Virus record (IMG/VR): IMGVR_UViG_3300047560_001933
Location: 1 to 29,037 of that record
From: a virus
DNA length: 29,037 nucleotides
Reading direction: 5' to 3' (one strand)
Below are positions 21,513-28,916 of the stretch, piece by piece. The position numbers were made by a program, and so were the translations under genes. The notes under the pieces are model-generated. The model was given only the letters and a program-made list of their open reading frames with translations, was not told the DNA's origin and searched no databases. Numbering within the stretch: the first letter of the stretch is position 1; each line of letters begins with the position of its first letter.

Positions 21513-21643
21513 TGTCTGAAAAGGTTTACGTTTGTGTCGTTTGTGGACACACATTGTCAGAAGCAGATTGGTTGAGCCTGCCAGATTCCGTTAACTGTCC
21601 GGAATGCGGTGTCTCAAAAGAGGATTACGTCCTAATGGAGTGA
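21512..21643 (+). CDS. Rubredoxin-like protein (43 aa)
   Basis: Small iron-sulfur-free, iron-tetracysteine protein. The 43-aa product contains two knuckles, VCVVCGHTL (C8 and C11) and CPECGVSKEDY (C29 and C32), the rubredoxin CxxCG...CPxCG pattern. The N-terminal Tyr (Y6) and closing acidic segment also fit. It is shorter than free rubredoxins (about 52 aa) and resembles the rubredoxin tail of rubrerythrin. It is read from a TAATG junction with the di-iron gene, so the two are co-translated; it should be the electron donor for that protein. Too short for standard ORF cut-offs. Confidence 0.88.
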   Translation: MSEKVYVCVVCGHTLSEADWLSLPDSVNCPECGVSKEDYVLME

Positions 21644-21646
21644 TCG

Positions 21647-21654
21647 TATAAATA
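21647..21654 (+). promoter_or_regulatory. T4-type late promoter word
   Basis: TATAAATA, the exact T4 late promoter consensus recognised by gp55 with gp33 and DNA-loaded gp45, just after the rubredoxin stop. No -35 element is expected for this class. Transcription would begin about 5-7 bases after the word, near 21660, and run into the two-hairpin region and then hsp20. I see no other exact copy in intergenic DNA of this window. Confidence 0.7.
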
Positions 21655-21659
21655 GTTTC

Positions 21660-21730
21660 ATCTCAGGGATGGGACATGGCGCAGTAACCATGTAAAAAAC
21701 TGCATCCAATGCCTTCGGGGTTGGTTTTTT
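21660..21730 (+). ncRNA. Candidate short structured RNA or attenuated leader
   Basis: Starts where the late promoter should initiate and ends at a rho-independent terminator. It contains a perfect 6-bp hairpin ACATGG (21674-21679) / CCATGT (21688-21693) with an 8-base loop, an A-run, then the terminator hairpin. The whole would be about 70 nt. No start codon with a convincing ribosome-binding site and long frame is present inside. It may be a free small RNA or a leader that controls read-through into hsp20. The assignment is inference from element order. Confidence 0.45.
21706..21730 (+). terminator. Rho-independent terminator with UUCG loop
   Basis: CCAATGCC and GGGTTGG pair through a TTCG tetraloop, with one bulged G and one T-G pair, followed directly by six T (21725-21730). 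The UUCG loop and U-run are classical. It lies 28 bases before the hsp20 start, so read-through or a separate promoter is needed for hsp20 expression. Confidence 0.75.
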
Positions 21731-21757
21731 ATTAACTCGCTTAAATAGGAGCATACT

Positions 21758-22249
21758 ATGCAATTTGGTAACATTAACTTTGGTCCTCAATTCAAAGACG
21801 TCGATAAATTCTTCGTTGGTTTTGATGACACATTCAATCGCATCGCAAAGATGCACGATGATCTGACAAAGAACATCCCCAACTACCCACCTTACAATAT
21901 CAAAAAGACTGGCGATAACACTTACGTTATCGAATTGGCTGTTGCTGGCTTTGCCAAGCAAGATATTGAGATTGAACTAGCCGAAGGCAAGATGGTCATT
22001 AAGGGCAATGTGCAAGATGATACAGACAACGATAACTTCCTGTTCAAGGGTATCGCTGCTCGTAATTTCACACGTACATTTGCGCTTGAAGATCAAGTAG
22101 AAGTCAAAGACGCAGAGATGCTCAATGGCATGTTGAAAGTGTTCCTGGAACGAATCATTCCTGAACACAAGAAGCCAAAGAAAATCGAAGTCAAAGAAAA
22201 GACTTCTAAAAAGGCTGACAAGCAATATCTTACAGAAGACGATCTGTAA
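21758..22249 (+). CDS. Small heat shock protein Hsp20/alpha-crystallin
   Basis: ATP-independent chaperone of 163 aa. The alpha-crystallin domain covers about residues 45-135: NTYVIELAVAGFAKQDIEIEL, GKMVIKGNV, RNFTRTFALEDQVEVKDAEM and NGMLKVFLER, with a polar linker before the C-terminal tail rich in Lys. The N-terminal arm has FKDVDKFFVGFDDTFNR. Hsp20 genes are common in aquatic T4-like phages and may protect replication or capsid proteins. AGGAG (21748-21752) precedes the ATG with good spacing. The leader holds a terminator and a late promoter, so regulation by read-through is possible. Confidence 0.92.
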   Translation: MQFGNINFGPQFKDVDKFFVGFDDTFNRIAKMHDDLTKNIPNYPPYNIKKTGDNTYVIELAVAGFAKQDIEIELAEGKMVIKGNVQDDTDNDNFLFKGIAARNFTRTFALEDQVEVKDAEMLNGMLKVFLERIIPEHKKPKKIEVKEKTSKKADKQYLTEDDL

Positions 22250-22257
22250 TTAAGCCA

Positions 22258-22282
22258 AGCCGGCCGAGTGCCGGCTATTTTT
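22258..22282 (+). terminator. Rho-independent terminator after hsp20
   Basis: Perfect 6-bp stem AGCCGG (22258-22263) / CCGGCT (22271-22276) with a 7-base loop, followed by ATTTTT. It starts 8 bases after the hsp20 stop and ends the hsp20 transcript. Confidence 0.82.
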
Positions 22283-22309
22283 CCGTTCAAAACACATATG
22301 GGTAGAAAC

Positions 22310-22456
22310 ATGCACATGCAACAATTTTGGGAATGGGTCAAGAAAACCTTCACCGTATCTTATCAACAAGAAATCGAAAGATATTTCAAAGACTGTGTCG
22401 ATCACGCAGATGTAGAGCGCGTAATGCGTAGTCTACAAACAAGAGGAATGCTATGA
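22310..22456 (+). CDS. Small DUF3563-like protein (48 aa)
   Basis: Reads MHMQQFWEWVKKTFTVSYQQ from ATG 22310; an upstream GTG at 22268 lies in the terminator and ATG 22298 has no ribosome-binding site, so neither is preferred (a weak GGGTAG stands before 22310). The following part, EIERYFKDCVDHADVERVMR, matches the DUF3563 pattern (Y-L-x-x-x-x-DHADLERRMR) known from small proteins of Betaproteobacteria and other proteobacteria. Function unknown. It ends in an ATGA overlap with the next tiny gene. Confidence 0.6.
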   Translation: MHMQQFWEWVKKTFTVSYQQEIERYFKDCVDHADVERVMRSLQTRGML

Positions 22457-22551
22457 AATTCTTCAGAATATTGTATAGAATTTTGAAAAGCATTGGTCAA
22501 GCGCGCGCTCGTCGTCTTCAAAACAATCCTTACCTGGCACACTGGTATTGA
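22453..22551 (+). CDS. Tiny basic protein (32 aa)
   Basis: ATGA-coupled ORF encoding MKFFRILYRILKSIGQARAR followed by a short polar tail ending YLAHWY. It is strongly basic and amphipathic at the start. No family is recognised. Coupling to the DUF3563-like gene and the abrupt intergenic promoter region right after it are the only support, so translation is plausible but unproven. Confidence 0.42.
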   Translation: MKFFRILYRILKSIGQARARRLQNNPYLAHWY

Positions 22552-22554
22552 TTG

Positions 22555-22582
22555 TTGCCTTTTGGCAAACATGATATATAAT
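22555..22582 (+). promoter_or_regulatory. Promoter with inverted repeat before the DNA polymerase gene
   Basis: TTGCCT (22555-22560) and a perfect TATAAT (22577-22582) are spaced by 16 bases. The -35 forms part of a perfect hairpin/palindrome TTGCC-TTTT-GGCAA (22555-22568), which could be an operator site. The transcript would start near 22589, leaving a short leader with TAAGGAGG before the polymerase start. Confidence 0.65.
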
Positions 22583-22605
22583 GGCTTCTCTAAGGAGGAG
22601 TACTG

Positions 22606-25302
22606 TTGAAGTTTTACACACACGTCGCTAGGGTTGGTAACAGACTTCTTGTTCGTGGCTACGAAGATGGCCAACGATTCAAGGACATGGTAGAATACCG
22701 ACCCTACATTTTTGTTTCGTCTCCGGATGTGGAGTCGGAATACCGCACACTCAATAACAGACCCGTATCAAAAGTCTTTCCTGGGTCAATGAAAGATACC
22801 GCTGAGTACATCAAAGAATATACAGATGTGCAAGGCCATGAGATCTTTGGTGTTCTGCCATACGAATACCAATACATTAACGAACAATATCCTGGTGAAA
22901 TCAAGTACGATCCTTCACTGATATCTGTCGTCACACTTGATATCGAAACCGACTCAGAAGGCGGCTTTCCTAATATCAAAACCGCAAACAAAGCAATCAC
23001 GGCTATCACGATGCGCAAGAATGATAAAGCTGTTACGTTTGGATTGCAACCATACACACCTGAACTTCCATATGTCACATACATCGAATGTAACGATGAA
23101 CGTGATATGTTGTTGCGCTTCCTCGATTTGTGGAACACGTCAGAGTGGGCACCTGATGTAATGACTGGCTGGAACGTTGAGTTCTTCGACATGCCATACA
23201 TCATTAACAGGATTGAACGATTGTTCGATGAGAAGATGGCTTTGCGTCTCTCGCCGTGGAACCGTTGGGAGAAGCGTCGAGATCCAAACGCACGAGATGA
23301 TCCCGATGCACAGATGCGTATCCCACTTGGGATCAACGTTCTCGATTACATGCAACTGTATAAGAAGTTTACGTTCTCACAACAAGAGAGCTTTAGACTT
23401 GACCACATCGCATATATGGAACTAGGTGAACGTAAACTGGACTACGGTGAGCTTGGGTTTGATTCACTCGATGCGTTCTACAAAGGTGACTTCCGTAACT
23501 ACATTAACTACAACATCCGAGACGTGGATCTCGTATACCGAATCGACCAGAAGATGAAGCTGCTCGAGCAGGTCTATGCTATTGCATATGACGGCAAGGT
23601 TAACATGATCGACAGCTTGACGACAGTAGGGATGTGGGATGTCATCATTCACAACTACCTAATGAATAAGAAGATTGTCATTCCTCTAAAGAAGGTCGGT
23701 GACAAACCTCGTCAGATCGAGGGTGCTTATGTTAAGGATCCAATCATTGGTCTTCACAAGTGGGTTGTATCGTTTGACTTGAACAGTCTGTATCCTCACC
23801 TGATCATGCAATACAACATCTCACCAGAGACGTTACGTGGTCAGATGTTAGAGTACGATCTTGCTGTTACAACACGAAGCGTTGATAAGATGCTCGATGG
23901 TGACATTGATCGTGTTCGCGATCAGGAAGAACGCACTCGTTTGTACGAAGACATCGTCAACGGTCTTTCTGGTGTTGGTGAAGTGCTCGCTTCTCGTCAG
24001 AGTGAATACTTCTTGGGCTTCGAAACCGTCCGTGAAGTCCTAGACAAACATAACCTAACGATTACACCGACAGGTTGTTTGTTCGACAAAGAGACACGTG
24101 GCTTCCTACCAACGCTAATGGAGACAATGTACAACGATCGTTCCGTTTGGAAAGGTCGAATGCTTGAAGCAAAGAAGCAATACGAGAAGCACAAGACACG
24201 TGAGTGGGAGAATGAGATCGCACGTTGCCATAACATGCAGCTTGCAAAAAAGATCCAGTTAAACTCAGCATATGGTGCTTTGTCCAATCAATACTTCCGT
24301 TGGTTCGATAACCGTTTGGCTGAGTCGATTACCAAGTCTGGTCAGCTCTCCATCCGTTGGATGGAACGAAGCATGAATCAGTACCTTAACAAGTTACTGA
24401 AAACACAGGACAAGGACTTCGTGATTGCAATCGACACCGATTCGATGTACATTACACTTGACGATCTTGTTGGTAAAACTTTTGAAGGTAAGAACCCAAC
24501 AACGGAAGAGATCGTCGAGTGGTTGGACAAGTCATGTAAGAACATCTTCGAGCCGTTCATTGATAAGAGCTATGAATCGCTAGCTAAATACGTGTCTGCA
24601 TATGAGCAGAAGATGAAGATGAAACGTGAAGCAATTGCCAACAAAGGTATTTGGACAGGCAAGAAGCACTACATCTTAAACGTATACGACCTTGAAGGGG
24701 TACGTTACAAAGAGCCAAAGCTGAAGATCCAAGGGATCGAGGCTGTTCGCTCTTCAACACCGTCAGCATGTCGTGAGAACATTAAGAAAGCTCTCACGAT
24801 CATTATGACACAAGAAGAAAAAGACATTCAGCAGTTCATTAAAGACTTCCGTAAAGAGTTCAAGAAACTGCCTTTCGAAGATGTCGCTTTTCCTCGCAGC
24901 GTCCGTGGTTTGATCAAGCAGGATCAAGTTGGCAAAGACGGAACGATTATTCAGAAAGCATACGACACTGGTAATCTGAACTTCCGTCCATCAACACCAA
25001 TTCATGTGAAGGGTGCTCTGATGTACAACTATCTGCTGAGACTTCGCAAACTCGAATCGAAGATACCATTGATTGGTGATGGTGAAAAGATCAAGTTCTG
25101 TTACGTCCTTGATTCGTCACCTATTCCAACAAACGTTATTGCAACGCCAGGTAAGCTTCCGAAGGAATTGAACCTAGACAAATACCTAGACTACGATACG
25201 CAGTATCAAAAGTCTTTCGTGGAACCTATTAAGACGATCCTTGATGTGATCGGATGGAAGGAAGGAAATGACCAACAAACCCTCGATAGTTTCTTTGAGT
25301 GA
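22606..25302 (+). CDS. 43: DNA polymerase gp43 (family B)
   Basis: Replicative DNA polymerase with proofreading exonuclease; at 898 aa it is the same length as T4 gp43. Exonuclease motifs: TLDIETDSEGG (D112 and E114), NVEFFDMPYI (D195) and YNIRDVDLVYRID. Polymerase motifs: A SFDLNSLYPHLI (D391), B KKIQLNSAYGALSN, and C IAIDTDSMYI (D610 and D612). Catalytic residues are all present. The start is TTG at 22606, preceded by a very strong TAAGGAGG (22591-22598), so initiation at a weak codon is compensated. The C-terminus ends QQTLDSFFE, a clamp-binding-like tail (Q-x-x-L-x-x-FF) for gp45. In T4 it follows regA directly; here it has its own promoter. Confidence 0.97.
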   Translation: MKFYTHVARVGNRLLVRGYEDGQRFKDMVEYRPYIFVSSPDVESEYRTLNNRPVSKVFPGSMKDTAEYIKEYTDVQGHEIFGVLPYEYQYINEQYPGEIKYDPSLISVVTLDIETDSEGGFPNIKTANKAITAITMRKNDKAVTFGLQPYTPELPYVTYIECNDERDMLLRFLDLWNTSEWAPDVMTGWNVEFFDMPYIINRIERLFDEKMALRLSPWNRWEKRRDPNARDDPDAQMRIPLGINVLDYMQLYKKFTFSQQESFRLDHIAYMELGERKLDYGELGFDSLDAFYKGDFRNYINYNIRDVDLVYRIDQKMKLLEQVYAIAYDGKVNMIDSLTTVGMWDVIIHNYLMNKKIVIPLKKVGDKPRQIEGAYVKDPIIGLHKWVVSFDLNSLYPHLIMQYNISPETLRGQMLEYDLAVTTRSVDKMLDGDIDRVRDQEERTRLYEDIVNGLSGVGEVLASRQSEYFLGFETVREVLDKHNLTITPTGCLFDKETRGFLPTLMETMYNDRSVWKGRMLEAKKQYEKHKTREWENEIARCHNMQLAKKIQLNSAYGALSNQYFRWFDNRLAESITKSGQLSIRWMERSMNQYLNKLLKTQDKDFVIAIDTDSMYITLDDLVGKTFEGKNPTTEEIVEWLDKSCKNIFEPFIDKSYESLAKYVSAYEQKMKMKREAIANKGIWTGKKHYILNVYDLEGVRYKEPKLKIQGIEAVRSSTPSACRENIKKALTIIMTQEEKDIQQFIKDFRKEFKKLPFEDVAFPRSVRGLIKQDQVGKDGTIIQKAYDTGNLNFRPSTPIHVKGALMYNYLLRLRKLESKIPLIGDGEKIKFCYVLDSSPIPTNVIATPGKLPKELNLDKYLDYDTQYQKSFVEPIKTILDVIGWKEGNDQQTLDSFFE

Positions 25303-25546
25303 TGACGACTTCGGTTTTACAATTGTTGATGAAGAAGAACTTACCAAACAACATAGTGATAATGTTGAGGAGTTGACAAACAGACTCCAAATGATGTACG
25401 ATGCGATCATGCCTCTTATAAAGAATCTAAGTAAGAACCCAGAGCAAGACATTATTAAATGGCCTAACCGCCAAGCAAAGCTCGCTGAGTTTAAAAACAA
25501 ACTTGAGACAATTGGTGGTGGTTACATAAAAGGAAAATCGTTATGA
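25268..25546 (+). CDS. Conserved hypothetical protein (92 aa)
   Basis: Starts inside the end of gp43 (35-nt overlap) with MTNKPSIVSLSDDDFGFTIV. It has an acidic N-terminal part, then a helical region (EELTNRLQMMYDAIMPLIKN) and a C-terminal half with IIKWPNRQAKLAEFKNKLET that looks conserved. AAGGAAGGA precedes the ATG. I recall similar small proteins after gp43 in aquatic T4-like phages. Possibly replication-linked by position; no motif proves it. Confidence 0.72.
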   Translation: MTNKPSIVSLSDDDFGFTIVDEEELTKQHSDNVEELTNRLQMMYDAIMPLIKNLSKNPEQDIIKWPNRQAKLAEFKNKLETIGGGYIKGKSL

Positions 25547-25728
25547 GTGATTTTGAAACACATCCGCGTGGCACATTTGAAGAAATTAGAGCATCACGCG
25601 CTCTAGCAAGATCTATTGAACAGCTTTCCAAACAATACAGTCCTGGTATTGTTCCGACTGATATTTGGAAAGCATATCAAGACTTGTGTAATGTTTATAA
25701 CCGACATATGTTGAATGGAGATGTATGA
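25543..25728 (+). CDS. Conserved hypothetical protein (61 aa)
   Basis: ATGA-coupled at both ends, to the 92-aa gene and to uvsX. The product MSDFETHPRGTFEEIRASRA is mostly helical and ends VYNRHMLNGDV. No motif is recognised. Interestingly, its first residues MSDF are the same as those of UvsX just downstream. The coupling supports real translation. Confidence 0.68.
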   Translation: MSDFETHPRGTFEEIRASRALARSIEQLSKQYSPGIVPTDIWKAYQDLCNVYNRHMLNGDV

Positions 25729-26750
25729 GTGATTTTTTTCGTAATCTGATTAAGGAAGTCAAAGATGAGGATACTACTATGGCCTCTGACGGCACTGGTA
25801 GTGCTGAGTTTGGGGGTTTTATTGATACTGGCAGCTTCGCTCTCAATGCTGTTCTCAGTGGTAGCCTCTTCGGCGGCGTCCCTGATAATAAAATTACTGC
25901 TTTTGCAGGAGAGTCCGCTACTGGTAAAACTTACTTCGTTCTTGGGGTCGTCAAGTCTTTCCTCGAAAAGCACCCCAATGGAGGAGTAGTTTACTACGAC
26001 ACCGAAGCAGCAATTACAAAGACAATGATGGAAGAGCGTGGAATTGATACCACGCGAGTTATTATTGCAGAACCAGATACAATTCAGAAGTTCAAGACGC
26101 ATGCATTGAAGTTGATCGATGCATATGATCAGAAACCTGAAAAAGAACGCCCACCTATGATGTTCGTGTTGGACAGTCTTGGTATGCTATCCACTTCCAA
26201 AGAGATGGAAGATAGTTTGGATGGTAAAGACACTCGCGACATGACAAAGGCACAGATTATCAAAGCAGCATTCCGTGTGTTGACTTTGAAGCTGGCAAAG
26301 GTTAAAATCCCTTTGTTAGTAACTAATCACGTCTACGAACTTGTCGGTTCGTACGTGCCTACAAAGGAGCTCGGTGGTGGAACAGGTCTCAAGTACGCAG
26401 CTAGCACGATTGCTATGCTCTCCAAACGAAAAGAAAAGGATGGAACAGATGTTGTTGGCAACATCATTAAAATCAAAATGTTCAAGTCCAGACTCTCAAA
26501 AGAGAACAGTCAAGTCGAAGTGCTACTTACTTACTCCGAAGGCCTCAACCGATACTACGGCCTCCTAGAGATTGCTGAGAAGCACGGTATCTTTAAAAAG
26601 GTATCAACTAGATATCAACTGCCAGATGGAACATCTGCATTTGGTAAGAACATTAATGAAGATCCTGAGAAGTACTTCACTGATGATGTAATGAAGCAGC
26701 TAGAGTTGGCTGTGCAAAAAGAATTTAAATATGGAGTAAGCGATGAGTAA
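25725..26750 (+). CDS. uvsX: UvsX RecA-like recombinase
   Basis: Strand-exchange protein for recombination-dependent replication and repair. The 341-aa product has Walker A AGESATGKTYF (GESATGKT, residues 62-69), the acidic site VVYYDTEAAI, Walker B MMFVLDSLGML, and KIPLLVTNHVYE, all in RecA/UvsX order. It is somewhat shorter than T4 UvsX (391 aa), as in other aquatic T4-like phages. It overlaps the downstream 212-aa gene by 8 nt. Confidence 0.95.
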   Translation: MSDFFRNLIKEVKDEDTTMASDGTGSAEFGGFIDTGSFALNAVLSGSLFGGVPDNKITAFAGESATGKTYFVLGVVKSFLEKHPNGGVVYYDTEAAITKTMMEERGIDTTRVIIAEPDTIQKFKTHALKLIDAYDQKPEKERPPMMFVLDSLGMLSTSKEMEDSLDGKDTRDMTKAQIIKAAFRVLTLKLAKVKIPLLVTNHVYELVGSYVPTKELGGGTGLKYAASTIAMLSKRKEKDGTDVVGNIIKIKMFKSRLSKENSQVEVLLTYSEGLNRYYGLLEIAEKHGIFKKVSTRYQLPDGTSAFGKNINEDPEKYFTDDVMKQLELAVQKEFKYGVSDE

Positions 26751-27381
26751 TGAAGTAGCAGTTCAAGATCAACCTTCTGAAGAGAAGAACGTAATTAACT
26801 ACAACCCGATCTTTCCTACATTGACGGCTGTTGTTAATATTGACTTGCCTATTGAAGATATGGCAAGAGATTTGTGGACTCTCGCTGGTGAAACGGAAAA
26901 CTGCGATGGTGGTTATACAACGTTCATGACCCGCCAGACGATTGATCACATCAAAGGGATCGACGAAGCCAAACAAGCAATCTATGGTATTGCATGTGCA
27001 TTTGGCCGTGAGCAGAAGTTTGAAGTTAACTATGACAAAGCCGCAGTTAATATCTGGGCTAACGTAATGCGTCGTGGTGGGATCCAATCTCCCATGAGCC
27101 ACACCAATTCATACTTTGCTGGTGTCATTAACATTTCTGTTGCTGAAGATGACAGCCCTCTGCTGTTGTCTAATCCAACATACCTCTACCGTGGCCACGA
27201 AGGGTTTATCCGTCCTGATGACTACGGTCCATTCACAGCACCATCGATGTCGATGAAGACAAAGAACAACCAACTGCTTATCTGGCCTTCGTGGTTGCAG
27301 TATGCTGTGCCAAAGATGAAGACATCTGGCCCGCGTGTCACATTAGGATTTACCGTCGACTTCCTGCCACCAGGAGTGTAA
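26743..27381 (+). CDS. 2OG-Fe(II) oxygenase-like protein, possibly degenerate metal site
   Basis: Resembles phage double-stranded beta-helix 2-oxoglutarate oxygenases (TIGR02466-like): NYNPIFPTLTAVVNID at the start, SPMSHTNSYFAGVINIS in the first metal region (H120), LLIWPSWLQYAVPKM in the distal-His region and GPRVTLGFTVDF with R198 at the 2OG-anchoring position. The distal His expected in the WL-H-x-V pattern reads Gln186. The protein may be inactive, use other ligands, or be a structural relative. It sits between uvsX and gp41. The best reading is a divergent member; enzyme activity is uncertain. Confidence 0.6.
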   Translation: MSNEVAVQDQPSEEKNVINYNPIFPTLTAVVNIDLPIEDMARDLWTLAGETENCDGGYTTFMTRQTIDHIKGIDEAKQAIYGIACAFGREQKFEVNYDKAAVNIWANVMRRGGIQSPMSHTNSYFAGVINISVAEDDSPLLLSNPTYLYRGHEGFIRPDDYGPFTAPSMSMKTKNNQLLIWPSWLQYAVPKMKTSGPRVTLGFTVDFLPPGV

Positions 27382-28749
27382 ATGGTTGAGGATCTGATCC
27401 TTTCAAACCTAATTCACAATGAAGGATATGGCCGTAAGGTCATTCCTTTTTTGCGGGCTAGTTATTTTGGTGATAAGACTGACCGACTGATATTCAATTC
27501 AGTCAGTACATACGTTGATCAATACAACAAGTTCCCCGACAAAGTAGCGTTGAAGGTCATCATCGATGATCAGCAAACGATGTCACAGGAAGAGATCAAC
27601 CATGCACAGGAACGTTTATCAGCTCTTGTAGAACAAACTACAGATATTGATTGGCTCGTTGATCAGACAGAAAAGTATTGTAAAGATCGTGCAATCTATA
27701 ATGCGATCTCCGATTCGATTAAAATCCTAGATGATAAGACTGGTAAGACAACACCAGGAATGATTCCGTCTCTTTTGGAAGAGGCGCTTGCTGTTTCTTT
27801 TGACACTCATATCGGTCACGACTTCTTTGAAGATGCTCAGAGCCGTTATGACTTCTATCACAAGAAGGAAGCTCGTATTCCTTTCGATATCGAATACCTC
27901 AACAAGATTACTAAGGGTGGCCTACCTCGCAAGACGTTAAACGTAGTCCTTGCTGGTACGGGTGTTGGTAAGTCTTTGTTCATGTGTCACTGTGCTGCTA
28001 GTAACCTGGTTGGTGGAAAGAATGTTCTGTACATCACAATGGAAATGGCAGAAGAGCGGATTGCTGAACGTATCGATGCAAACCTGATGAATGTATCACT
28101 GGACGAGCTCGCAGACCTGCCACGTGACTCTTATGAGAAGAAGCTTGCTCGAGTTAAAGAGAAAGTTGTAGGTAAGTTGATTGTTAAAGAATACCCAACA
28201 GCATCTGCTGGGTCTGCTAACTTCCGTCACTTGCTGAATGAGTTGAAGCTAAAGAAGAAGTTCATTCCAGATATTGTTTACATCGACTACTTGAATATTT
28301 GCAACTCGAGTCGTATTCGTCAGGGATCGAACGTCAACTCATATACATACATCAAAGCAATCGCGGAAGAGCTTCGCGGTTTGGCTGTTGAGTTTGAAGT
28401 CCCTATTGTTTCCGCAACACAGACGACGAGATCAGGATACACAAGTTCCGATCTTGGTTTGGAAGATACATCAGAATCGTTTGGTCTACCAGCAACGGTT
28501 GACTTTATGATTGGTATGACATCTTCGGAAGAGCTTGAAGCATTGAATCAAGTGATGTTTAAGCAGCTAAAGAACCGCTATGCAGATCCCAGCTTTATGA
28601 AGCGATTCGTTGTTGGCATTGACAAGTCGAAAATGAAGCTGTTTAACACGGAACAATCCGCTCAAGCAGACATTGTTGACGATGTTCCACTGTACGATCG
28701 TAGCCAGCAAAATAAATTGTCTAAAGACGTTTTCAAGGGATTTAGCTGA
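27382..28749 (+). CDS. 41: Replicative helicase gp41 (DnaB-like)
   Basis: Hexameric 5'-3' helicase of the T4 primosome. At 455 aa it is close to T4 gp41 (475 aa). An N-terminal DnaB-like helical domain (about 1-140) is followed by the RecA-like core with IPFDIEYLNKITKGGLPRKT, Walker A AGTGVGKSLF (191-198), MEMAEERIAERID, Walker B DIVYIDYLNIC, and SATQTTRSG (sensor region). It begins immediately after the upstream stop, with AGGAGTG before the ATG (27373-27379), and its stop shares a base with the next ATG. Confidence 0.95.
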   Translation: MVEDLILSNLIHNEGYGRKVIPFLRASYFGDKTDRLIFNSVSTYVDQYNKFPDKVALKVIIDDQQTMSQEEINHAQERLSALVEQTTDIDWLVDQTEKYCKDRAIYNAISDSIKILDDKTGKTTPGMIPSLLEEALAVSFDTHIGHDFFEDAQSRYDFYHKKEARIPFDIEYLNKITKGGLPRKTLNVVLAGTGVGKSLFMCHCAASNLVGGKNVLYITMEMAEERIAERIDANLMNVSLDELADLPRDSYEKKLARVKEKVVGKLIVKEYPTASAGSANFRHLLNELKLKKKFIPDIVYIDYLNICNSSRIRQGSNVNSYTYIKAIAEELRGLAVEFEVPIVSATQTTRSGYTSSDLGLEDTSESFGLPATVDFMIGMTSSEELEALNQVMFKQLKNRYADPSFMKRFVVGIDKSKMKLFNTEQSAQADIVDDVPLYDRSQQNKLSKDVFKGFS

Positions 28750-28916
28750 TGTTTCTCATCAAAACAGCAATTTGGACGCTGCTTTACCCGTTAGTTTTAC
28801 TGGGTTTTGCAGCTCGAATCGTTTTTATGATAATCTCGTTCTTGTTTCACTCACCTGTCGATATTTGGATTCTGATAAGTAGCTCATTGGAGTCCACACA
28901 AGTCGAGGAACAATGA
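28749..28916 (+). CDS. Small membrane protein (55 aa)
   Basis: TGATG junction with gp41. The product MFLIKTAIWTLLYPLVLLGF has two hydrophobic stretches (residues 3-20 and 22-34), a short loop with HSPVDIWILI and an acidic tail SLESTQVEEQ. It is most likely an inner-membrane protein. Too short for the usual ORF cut-off. It ends in an ATGA overlap with the next gene. No family is recognised. Confidence 0.6.
   Translation: MFLIKTAIWTLLYPLVLLGFAARIVFMIISFLFHSPVDIWILISSSLESTQVEEQ

Noticed and set aside
22258-22309. GTG start at 22268 for the DUF3563-like protein
   Set aside because: It lies inside the hsp20 terminator stem and gives unlikely N-terminal residues; a later ATG is better.
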